From contig CAYSCH010000389.1 of the NCBI GenBank assembly GCA_964429355.1, positions 1 through 8,844 of the forward strand: a DNA stretch of 8,844 bases, in the 5' to 3' direction. The stretch is from JAAYAY01 sp964429355 (GTDB lineage: Bacteria > Planctomycetota > Planctomycetia > Pirellulales > Thermoguttaceae). Below the pieces are notes generated by a model. That model had not been told where the DNA came from. It did no database searches and worked only from the letters and a program-made list of their open reading frames with translations. The position numbers were made by a program, and so were the translations under genes. Position 1 is the stretch's first letter. Each line of letters starts with the position of its first letter. Below are positions 1 to 4,846 of the stretch, piece by piece.

Positions 1-831
1 ATAGAACGCAGAGAAGGCGGCGACACCATCGGCCCAGCGACGTCCGAGCATAGTATTGTCGACGGAACCTGTAAGTGTCTCGTTGGCCCCCAACCTGGCA
101 AGGCAATTCGCGGGAATCATGGAGCTGAGAGGGGCATTCTGGTCGTCACCGACGCCCCAACCAACTGCCATGGATCCCTTCACATTGTTGGCGCCCGTGG
201 CCACGCAGACTTCGCCGATGGCTACCGTATTGCTCAACCCGTCCGTGGCATCAGCCATCTTTCTCCACTTTACGTGGCCCGAAAAGATGCCCCGTTTCGA
301 TTGGTTTGGCTCGCTATAGTGTTCCGCCCTGTCGCCACCGCAGCCCACATAGCTGTTGTGACCAAGATCCCAACCGCCGGCCGGCGTATCGATGGCGCCG
401 GGGTCCGAGGGACAGATAAAGGCGCTGAGATTGACATACCAAGGTGCAAAAGGATCGCCAAACACACCTTGATAGGGCGGGATATTGCCAGCCGCCTGGA
501 TTTGGTCGTACATCGGTTGCTGCTCGATGAACGGGAGAATCCGCGTCAACCAACTGCTTCGAGGCGTGAACGAATTGCAGCGTGCCGGGAACGCCTTGTG
601 CGTGTCGGCGTAGTTGTGCAGGGCCAAGCACAATTGCTTCAGATTGTTCGTACACTGCGATCGCCGAGCCGCCTCGCGAGCCGCTTGAACGGCCGGCAGG
701 AGGAGGGCAATGAGGATGCCAATAATGGCAATCACAACCAGAAGTTCGACCAAGGTGAAGCCTCGTCCCCTTTGAAGAGAAGAGTTTCGCGTGTCGGGGA
801 GTCGCACTCCCGCTCCACAGAATCGTATCAT
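1..831 (-). CDS. DUF1559 domain-containing protein with type IV pilin-like leader (partial, C-terminus off the left edge)
   Basis: The minus frame is open for 277 codons from an ATG at 831 to the window edge, with no stop. The N-terminus is a class III (prepilin) leader: a basic stretch ending in RGRG at residues 21-24, then the processed start FTLVELLVVIAIIG with Glu at +5 (residue 29), then a hydrophobic helix to about residue 45. The sequence after it, with AVQAAREAARRSQCTNNLKQ (47-66), is the hallmark of planctomycetal DUF1559 (SBP_bac_10) proteins. Family members run to roughly 300-350 residues and end in an H-x9-DG motif; that end is missing here only because the window stops. A prepilin peptidase should cleave after Gly24, leaving the protein anchored at the inner membrane or built into a pseudopilin structure. 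The exact role of this very expanded family is unknown. The start is supported by a strong Shine-Dalgarno sequence 6 nt upstream. Family assignment is firm; function is not. Confidence 0.93.
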   Translation of the reverse strand, partial: MIRFCGAGVRLPDTRNSSLQRGRGFTLVELLVVIAIIGILIALLLPAVQAAREAARRSQCTNNLKQLCLALHNYADTHKAFPARCNSFTPRSSWLTRILPFIEQQPMYDQIQAAGNIPPYQGVFGDPFAPWYVNLSAFICPSDPGAIDTPAGGWDLGHNSYVGCGGDRAEHYSEPNQSKRGIFSGHVKWRKMADATDGLSNTVAIGEVCVATGANNVKGSMAVGWGVGDDQNAPLSSMIPANCLARLGANETLTGSVDNTMLGRRWADGVAAFSAFY

Positions 832-837
832 GGCAGG

Positions 838-843
838 CTCCTT
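838..843 (-). promoter_or_regulatory. Ribosome binding site of the DUF1559 gene
   Basis: The minus strand reads AAGGAG, a full Shine-Dalgarno match, 6 nt upstream of the ATG at 831. It fixes the start of the DUF1559 gene, which is otherwise open further upstream only in poor-looking sequence. Confidence 0.8.
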
Positions 844-896
844 AACAGAAAATGATTGATGGGAAGAATGGCCTGAACGACAACAAACACCACGCC

Positions 897-902
897 ATTA
901 TA
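897..902 (-). promoter_or_regulatory. Possible -10 element upstream of the DUF1559 gene
   Basis: The minus strand reads TATAAT, a perfect -10 hexamer, about 66 nt upstream of the DUF1559 start codon. The position expected for a -35 box 17 bp upstream (920-925) reads TGGGGG on the minus strand and does not match. It could be a sigma-70 promoter assisted by an activator, or a chance AT-rich hexamer in GC-rich DNA. Weak evidence only. Confidence 0.25.
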
Positions 903-1208
903 TTACACGCCAGAGCACGCCCCCCACCGTCTTCTGGCCAGACAACAGCGGTCCCTTTGCCGCACCTCCCTTGCGCCCAACAGGTTAGCCGACAATTGCG
1001 GGACGACAAGAGAGGGGAACAGCCATCATCTTACAGATAGTAGCTAGGATAGCAACCGAATTATGCCATCATTTTGCGACAGTGTACGTGCCCGGAAGAT
1101 GGCGTGCCCGGCAAGCCACATCGCGGCAGATGCGGCATTCGGAGAAGTGCCCGAGCAAGCAAGCGGCGCTGCCTCACCGGAGGGGTGCGGGTGCTTGCGT
1201 AACTGAAA

Positions 1209-1235
1209 TGCCAATCCTGCAAAGACAGGATGGCA
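1209..1235. repeat. Hairpin: 10-bp stem with one bulged A and 6-nt loop
   Basis: TGCC-A-ATCCTG at 1209-1219 pairs with CAGGATGGCA at 1226-1235 around the loop CAAAGA, leaving A1213 bulged. No T-run follows on either strand, so it is not a typical intrinsic terminator. It could act as a transcript stabiliser or processing site, or be part of an unrecognised small repeat. Confidence 0.45.
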
Positions 1236-1347
1236 AGGCAAGTTGAGACAAACAAACATTTTGCGACAAAAACGGCACAGGCCATTGAGAAGGAAACGAT
1301 TTTGGCGTACAACGCCCCACGCGGTTTCAGAGAGGAGGCCCGGCAGA

Positions 1348-1500
1348 CTACTTCTTCAAGTTCTTGGTCAGTTCGAAATCCAGACCCTCTTGCGACTCGG
1401 TGATCGTCGCCTTCAACGGAGTCAGATGGGCGGCATTGTACGCTTCGGGCGTAGCCATCTCGTACTTGTCGCGCATGGGGCTATCCGGCACGTGCCGGTC
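1348..1500 (-). pseudogene. Orphan C-terminal fragment of an unidentified protein
   Basis: About 50 codons on the minus strand, ending at a TAG at 1348-1350, read like the tail of a genuine protein: charged and balanced in composition, with PDSPMRDKYEMATPEAYNAA followed by a Thr/Glu/Leu-rich end finishing FELTKNLKK. The frame stays open further right (to about 2061), but there it is only the antisense shadow of a strongly conserved plus-strand enzyme. The real coding signal therefore stops near 1500. There is no start codon or promoter of its own. I do not recognise the family. The rest of the gene is missing, replaced by the truncated racemase-family gene in the opposite orientation. I infer a rearrangement remnant or assembly join; that this stretch was ever coding rests on composition only. 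Confidence 0.5.
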
Positions 1501-2472
1501 GCCCGTTGGAGTTACGAAACACTCGACACGGCCACGATCGCGATGCGCGACTACCTGGCACCGACGCTGACGGGACTGGATCCGCTCGATATTGCGGCCG
1601 CCCACGCCGCCATGGACAAGGGACTTGCGCCGGGTTTCACGACGGGCATGCCCCTGGCCCGGGCTGGACTCGACCTGGCCCTTCACGACCTGGCCGGCAA
1701 GCTGACCGGAAAATCGCTGGCCGAGATGTGGAACAAGCCGCAGGGGGGCACAATCTCCTTGAGCTGGACAGTGAACGTGCGCAGTCTCGACGAGACAGAA
1801 TCGGTCGTTGCGGAGGGGAAGGAACGGGGTTATGAGCATTTCAATATCAAAGTGGCGCCGGATCCGGAGTTCGACGTGGAACTTGCCCGGATGGTCAAGC
1901 GGCTTGTGCCCGATGGGTTCCTTTGGGCGGATGGGAACGGCGGTTACGACGTGGAGACGGCGCTGCGGGCGGCTCCGATGCTTGCCGATGCAGGGGTGGA
2001 TGTGCTCGAATCGCCGATCCGGCCGAACCGGATCAGCGGTTATCAGAAGTTGAAACGTCAAGGAGCGTTGCCGATCTTGATGGACGAGGGTGTTGTCAGT
2101 CCGGTGGAACTAGCCGAGTTCATTCAGCTTGGCATGCTCGACGGAATGGCGATGAAGCCTGCCCGTTGCGGGGGACTTCTCTCAAACAAGGAGCAGATCG
2201 AGTTGATTGAAGGGGCAGGCTTGATGTGGCTGGGCAGTGGGCTATGCGATCCGGATATTTCGCTGGCGGCGACATTGGGGCTCTACGGGGCCTATGGCCT
2301 GAAGAAGCCGGCCGCACTCAATGGGCCGCAATTCCTTGGGGCCGACGTTCTGGTCGAACCGATGCGAGTCGTGGGGGGCAAGATCCAGGTGCCCAGCGGG
2401 CCGGGGCTCGGCGTGGAAGTGGACGAGGAGAAAGTGAAGAAACTGGTGGAGAAGACGGAGTCGGCGTCTTGA
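1501..2472 (+). pseudogene. 5'-truncated mandelate racemase/muconate lactonizing enzyme family gene (enolase superfamily)
   Basis: From 1501 to the TGA at 2470-2472, 323 codons encode most of an enolase-superfamily enzyme. Numbering from 1501: the end of the capping domain with RDYLAPTLTGLDPLDI (16-31) and ARAGLDLALHDLAGKLTGKS (53-72); then the TIM barrel with Lys117 (FNIKV), metal ligands Asp144 (WADGN), Glu170 (LESP) and Asp195 or Glu196 (MDEG), and Lys219 (MKPARCGG) as the second catalytic base. The barrel end with GSGLCDPD and the C-terminal capping segment are present. Such enzymes abstract a proton alpha to a carboxylate (racemases, cycloisomerases, sugar-acid dehydratases); the substrate cannot be told. 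The first ~50 residues, including the usual N-terminal strands and GWGE-like loop, are missing. The frame is open back to a TTG at 1243, but that extension is basic low-quality sequence antisense to another gene tail. It is probably non-functional unless the truncation is an assembly artefact. The barrel residues are intact, so the break is recent or artificial. Confidence 0.85.
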
Positions 2473-2553
2473 TGGATTTCCAGAGTCTGGCTACTTCGGC
2501 TACGGTGTTGGCCGTCGTGATGGATCTCCAAAGTCTGGCGACTTCAGCTACGG
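2471..2553. repeat. Two copies of a 35-bp repeat at 48-bp period
   Basis: Copies at 2471-2505 and 2519-2553 match at 31 of 35 bases and are separated by 13 bp. They fill the gap between the stop codons of the convergent racemase-family gene and asnA. On the minus strand the copies read VAEVARLWRSI and VAEVARLWKSI. Three of the four differences are synonymous there and the fourth is Arg/Lys. On the plus strand the pattern is similar (MDFQSLATSAT and MDLQSLATSAT). There is no start codon or ribosome binding site for a small protein. It resembles the short dispersed intergenic repeats common in planctomycete genomes, but dispersal cannot be judged from one window. Confidence 0.85.
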
Positions 2554-2566
2554 AAGAGTGATATGT

Positions 2567-3598
2567 TTACAGAAGTGTGATATTCTTCTTGCGACAGGCT
2601 TGGCGCATGGGGTCGGGCCAGACACCGCAGGCGACTTCGCCCACATGGGCGGCGCGGAGGAGGAACATGCAGAGGCGGGACTGGCCGATCCCGCCACCCA
2701 TCGTCTGGGGCAGTTCCCCGGCCAACAATTTGCGGTGGAAGTCGAGCTTGAGGCGTTCTTCCAAGCGGCGAATTCTGAGCTGCTCGCGGAGCGTTTCCGG
2801 ATTGACGCGGACGCCCATGGAAGAGATTTCGAAGGCCCGTTCGAGGACGGGATTCCAGAGGAGGATGTCGCCGTTCAGGCCGTGGCCGCCGGCCGCGTTG
2901 GGGGTGGTCCAGTCGTCGTAGTCCGGCGCCCGCCCGTCGTGGATCGTGCCGTCGGCAAGCTGGCCGCCGATGCCGGTGATAAACACGGCCTTGTGCTCGG
3001 CGCAGATCAGGTTCTCTCGCTGCTTCACCTCCACCTCGGGCCAACGCTGCTGGAGTTCTTCCGATGTGATGAAGAAGATCTCTTCCGGCAGCACGGGGCG
3101 GATGTGCGAATAGACCGAGGCGATGTGAAACTCGGTGCGGCAGACGCAGTCGTAGATCGTGCGGACCGTGGCGTAGAGCATGTCCAGATTGCGCTCGGCC
3201 GGCAGAATCACTTTCTCCCAGTCCCACTGGACGACGTAGATCGAGTGCAATTCGTCGATCACCTCGTCGGGGCGGATGGCATTCATGTCGGTATAGAGCC
3301 CCTCGCCGACCGCAAAGCCGTACTCGGCCAGGGCAAGCCGTTTCCATTTGGCGAGCGACTGGACAATCTCGACCTCGGCGCCACCATCCCCCTTGACCGC
3401 AAATCGCACCGGCTGCTCGATGCCATTCAGGTCGTCGTTGATTCCCAGCCCGCTGGGGACGGCAACGGGGGCGGTCACTCGAACCAGTCCGAGCGCGGCG
3501 GCCAACTGGCGTTCGAAGAAATCTTTGATGTCTTTGATGGCGGTTTCGCGTTGGCGGACGGCGAGCATGGGTTGGTAGGCTTGAGGGAGATTGAGCAC
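2567..3598 (-). CDS. asnA: Aspartate--ammonia ligase (ammonia-dependent asparagine synthetase AsnA)
   Basis: This 343-residue protein catalyses L-aspartate + ammonia + ATP to L-asparagine + AMP + PPi in the cytosol. It aligns along its whole length with Escherichia coli AsnA (330 residues), a class II aminoacyl-tRNA synthetase-like enzyme. Numbering from the GTG at 3598: SLAKWKR (81-87), GEGLYT (98-103) followed by an MNAIRPDE segment, APDYDDW (224-230), GLNGDILLWNPVLE shortly after, and the motif-3-like GGGIGQSR (301-308) with its conserved Arg308. The C-terminus GVWPDPMRQACRKKNITLL matches the family's end. I chose GTG 3598 because family members begin a few residues before the LPxxYxPxL...TAIKDIK segment. 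The longer frame back to a TTG at 3682 adds low-complexity residues translated from repeats. An ATG at 3568 is also possible but would remove the conserved NLPQAYQP. No good ribosome binding site precedes any of the three. The gene stands alone, divergent from the toxin-antitoxin operon and convergent with the broken racemase-family gene. Confidence 0.95.
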   Translation of the reverse strand: MLNLPQAYQPMLAVRQRETAIKDIKDFFERQLAAALGLVRVTAPVAVPSGLGINDDLNGIEQPVRFAVKGDGGAEVEIVQSLAKWKRLALAEYGFAVGEGLYTDMNAIRPDEVIDELHSIYVVQWDWEKVILPAERNLDMLYATVRTIYDCVCRTEFHIASVYSHIRPVLPEEIFFITSEELQQRWPEVEVKQRENLICAEHKAVFITGIGGQLADGTIHDGRAPDYDDWTTPNAAGGHGLNGDILLWNPVLERAFEISSMGVRVNPETLREQLRIRRLEERLKLDFHRKLLAGELPQTMGGGIGQSRLCMFLLRAAHVGEVACGVWPDPMRQACRKKNITLL

Positions 3599-3612
3599 GG
3601 GGGCACCAGGGG

Positions 3613-3651
3613 AGTTGTCGGGGGTTCGGGGGCAGTTGTTCAGGGTTCGGG
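3613..3651. repeat. G-rich 18-bp tandem repeat upstream of asnA
   Basis: AGTTGTCGGGGGTTCGGG at 3613-3630 recurs as AGTTGTTCAGGGTTCGGG at 3634-3651: 15 of 18 bases match, period 21. It lies just upstream of the proposed asnA GTG start and would be translated as Pro/Asn-rich low-complexity sequence if a longer asnA start were used, which argues against that start. Any regulatory role is unknown. Confidence 0.6.
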
Positions 3652-3653
3652 TC

Positions 3654-3793
3654 GGAAAAAGGTACCCGGAAGAAGGTGACAATCACCTATTGTGCCAGGC
3701 AGCGGGCACCCACCGAAGGAAAGGTCCGGCTGTTCCGGCAAGAGTCGGCTGTCACCAGTGGCACTGTCACTTTTTCTTCCGTCACCTTTTCCC
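3654..3793. repeat. 140-bp element bounded by imperfect inverted repeats (REP/MITE-like)
   Basis: The left arm 3654-3680 and the right arm 3766-3793 are imperfect inverted copies. The complement of the right arm starts GGGAAAAGGTGACGGAAG and ends AAAGTGAC, against GGAAAAAGGTACCCGGAAG ... AAGGTGAC on the left. The ~85-bp centre contains smaller inverted pieces (GGTGACAATCACC at 3675-3687, and GTCACCAGTGGCACTGTCAC at 3751-3770). It encodes nothing convincing. The architecture suits a non-autonomous repeat of the REP or MITE kind, or a large transcript hairpin between the divergent asnA and toxin-antitoxin promoters. No clear target-site duplication was found. Confidence 0.55.
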
Positions 3794-3885
3794 TCTTTGA
3801 AATCTAGTGGACGGAGGGTTGAGGCTCAAGTAAGCGTAAGTTCAATCGGCTTCAGGAATTGCGAATGACCTCCGCGTGCACTGGC

Positions 3886-3914
3886 TTGAATTGCCATATG
3901 GCGTACTGTATAAT
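3886..3914 (+). promoter_or_regulatory. Sigma-70-type promoter of the RES/Xre operon
   Basis: TTGAAT at 3886-3891 (4 of 6 to the -35 consensus) is followed after exactly 17 bp by TATAAT at 3909-3914, a perfect -10 box. Transcription should begin near 3920-3922, giving a leader of about 30 nt that carries the Shine-Dalgarno sequence at 3938-3944. The promoter is interleaved with two palindromes, as expected for an autoregulated toxin-antitoxin operon. Confidence 0.75.
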
Positions 3915-3925
3915 GCCATATGGCA
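3892..3925. promoter_or_regulatory. Paired palindromic operator, probable antitoxin binding sites
   Basis: TGCCATATGGCG at 3892-3903 and TGCCATATGGCA at 3914-3925 share the perfect 10-bp palindrome GCCATATGGC, and the second copy is palindromic over 12 bp. Their centres are 22 bp apart, about two helical turns, so bound dimers would lie on the same DNA face. The first fills the -35/-10 spacer; the second starts at the last base of the -10 box and covers the expected transcription start. Occupancy would block RNA polymerase. The natural candidate ligand is the Xre-family antitoxin encoded directly downstream; this is inferred. Confidence 0.7.
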
Positions 3926-3937
3926 CAAGCGGAATTC

Positions 3938-3944
3938 GGTGAGG
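3938..3944 (+). promoter_or_regulatory. Ribosome binding site deciding the antitoxin start
   Basis: GGTGAGG lies 5 nt upstream of the ATG at 3950. An in-frame ATG at 3920 coincides with the predicted transcription start and sits inside the operator palindrome, so the 3950 start is preferred. Confidence 0.65.
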
Positions 3945-3949
3945 TTGCT

Positions 3950-4384
3950 ATGGAAAACGTCATTCTGGTCCGGAGTTATCTTGGCGGTGCGGCGGTGATC
4001 GGGTCACCGGAGTCGGAGTTGGACTTTGTGCCCATCATCCGAGAGGGATTTCCTGTCTCCGTACTGGCTTCGTTACGTGACCACGCGAAGTTGAGCGAGG
4101 AGTTCATCTGCAACTCTTTGAGAATTGCCAAACGGACGGCGGCTCGTCGCAAGAGGGGCGCATCGCGACTCAAGCCGGTCGAATCGGAACTCCTTCTGAG
4201 GCTCGCCCGAGTCCTTGCTTCGGCCACGGAAGTGCTTGGATCGGAAGAGAAAGGACGAGAATGGTTGACTTCGGTGAATCGGGCCCTGGGAGGAGTCACA
4301 CCCATCGATCTTCTTGACACGGGGCTTGGGTTTGAACAGGTCATGGACACACTCACTCGAATCGAGCATGGGGTATATAGCTGA
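3950..4384 (+). CDS. Xre/MbcA/ParS-type antitoxin of a RES/Xre toxin-antitoxin system
   Basis: The 144-residue protein has the usual size and layout of RES-associated antitoxins. A helix-turn-helix-like Xre region spans roughly residues 26-85, with a basic patch RIAKRTAARRKRG (58-70) and the helix RLKPVESELLLRLARVLASA (73-92). The C-terminal MbcA/ParS/Xre toxin-binding domain (DUF2384) covers about 93-144, with EEKGREWLTSVNRALGG and TPIDLLDTGLGFEQVMDTL. In characterised pairs this domain plugs the toxin active site while the N-terminal domain binds the operon promoter. The gene overlaps the toxin by one base (TGATG). The ATG at 3950 is chosen because of its ribosome binding site; a 10-residue-longer form from 3920 would be leaderless. 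Autoregulation through the palindromes at 3892-3925 is likely. Family assignment is strong from both sequence and partner. Confidence 0.92.
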   Translation: MENVILVRSYLGGAAVIGSPESELDFVPIIREGFPVSVLASLRDHAKLSEEFICNSLRIAKRTAARRKRGASRLKPVESELLLRLARVLASATEVLGSEEKGREWLTSVNRALGGVTPIDLLDTGLGFEQVMDTLTRIEHGVYS

Positions 4385-4845
4385 TGCGGGTGTGGCGGAT
4401 CTGCCGGCAGCGGCATGTCGCAAGTGCGCTGAGCGGAATCGGTGCGGAGAAGGTTGGCGGCCGTTGGAACCACAAGGGGTTCCGAATGGTCTACACATCC
4501 ACGACTCTCTCCCTTGCCTCTCTCGAATTGTTCGTTCATCTCGAGCCGAACCTGATGCCGGGCGATCTTTGCGCCGTCTCGGCGACCGTGCCGGATGACG
4601 TATCGACTGAGAGTTTCTCCGTTAAGGTACTTCCTCCGAATTGGCGAGACTATCCGGCTCCGGGCAGGCTGCAGGAACTGGGCACGCAATGGCTTCGCGA
4701 GCAACGATCACTCGTCCTGATGGTACCTTCGGCCGTGAATCCGGAGGAATTCAATTTTCTGCTCAATCCGGTTCATCCGGAGATGACAAGGGTCTCACCT
4801 ATCCAATCCAAGCCGTTTTATTTTGACCCACGGATGTGGAAATAG
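4384..4845 (+). CDS. RES-domain toxin (probable NAD+-consuming enzyme)
   Basis: The 153-residue protein is a complete RES domain. The start RVWRICRQRHVASALSGIGA leads into GGRWNHKG with Arg27, then VYTS with Tyr37, then LASLELFVH with Glu48. The late motif VPSAVNPEEFNFLLNPVHPE carries Ser116 and Asn128. The Arg, Glu and Ser give the family its name, and all are present, so the enzyme looks active. Studied RES toxins include Mycobacterium tuberculosis MbcT, an NAD+ phosphorylase that depletes cellular NAD+, and Sphingobium ParT, which ADP-ribosylates phosphoribosyl pyrophosphate synthetase. Which activity applies here cannot be read from the sequence. Translation is probably coupled to the antitoxin through the TGATG overlap; there is no strong ribosome binding site of its own. 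The TAG stop lies one base from the stop codon of the convergent cytochrome gene. It acts in the cytosol. Confidence 0.94.
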   Translation: MRVWRICRQRHVASALSGIGAEKVGGRWNHKGFRMVYTSTTLSLASLELFVHLEPNLMPGDLCAVSATVPDDVSTESFSVKVLPPNWRDYPAPGRLQELGTQWLREQRSLVLMVPSAVNPEEFNFLLNPVHPEMTRVSPIQSKPFYFDPRMWK

Positions 4846-4846
4846 T

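Larger units (their letters stand above)
832..1347. other. Gene-poor intergenic stretch
   Basis: I see no convincing protein in either strand of this 516-bp stretch. The short open frames in it lack recognisable domains and good ribosome binding sites. It holds the DUF1559 leader region (838-902), a hairpin (1209-1235) and a 12-bp direct repeat, CATTTTGCGACA, at 1070-1081 and 1257-1268. Its right end abuts the stop codon of the gene fragment at 1348-1500. Confidence 0.6.

Noticed and set aside
1209..1235. Intrinsic terminator
   Set aside because: The stem is adequate but neither strand has the following U-tract, and neither adjacent gene ends at a matching distance.
1243..1500. The TTG-initiated N-terminal extension of the racemase-family gene
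   Set aside because: The residues are Arg-rich and unlike the family's N-terminal capping strands, and the DNA reads better as the tail of a minus-strand gene.
1501..2061. Extension of the minus-strand fragment into a 237-residue protein
   Set aside because: This part is antisense to the conserved racemase-family barrel and is basic, low-quality sequence; only the last ~50 codons look genuine.
2558..3679. A 373-codon plus-strand frame and a 380-codon minus-strand frame overlapping asnA
   Set aside because: Both are shadows: the asnA frame carries all conserved motifs, while these have biased compositions and match nothing recognisable.
3599..3682. N-terminal extension of AsnA from TTG 3682
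   Set aside because: The extension is translated from a G-rich tandem repeat and the arm of an inverted-repeat element and has no counterpart in known AsnA proteins.
4314..4598. A 94-codon plus-strand frame across the antitoxin-toxin boundary
   Set aside because: It overlaps both well-supported toxin-antitoxin genes out of frame and has no domain signature.
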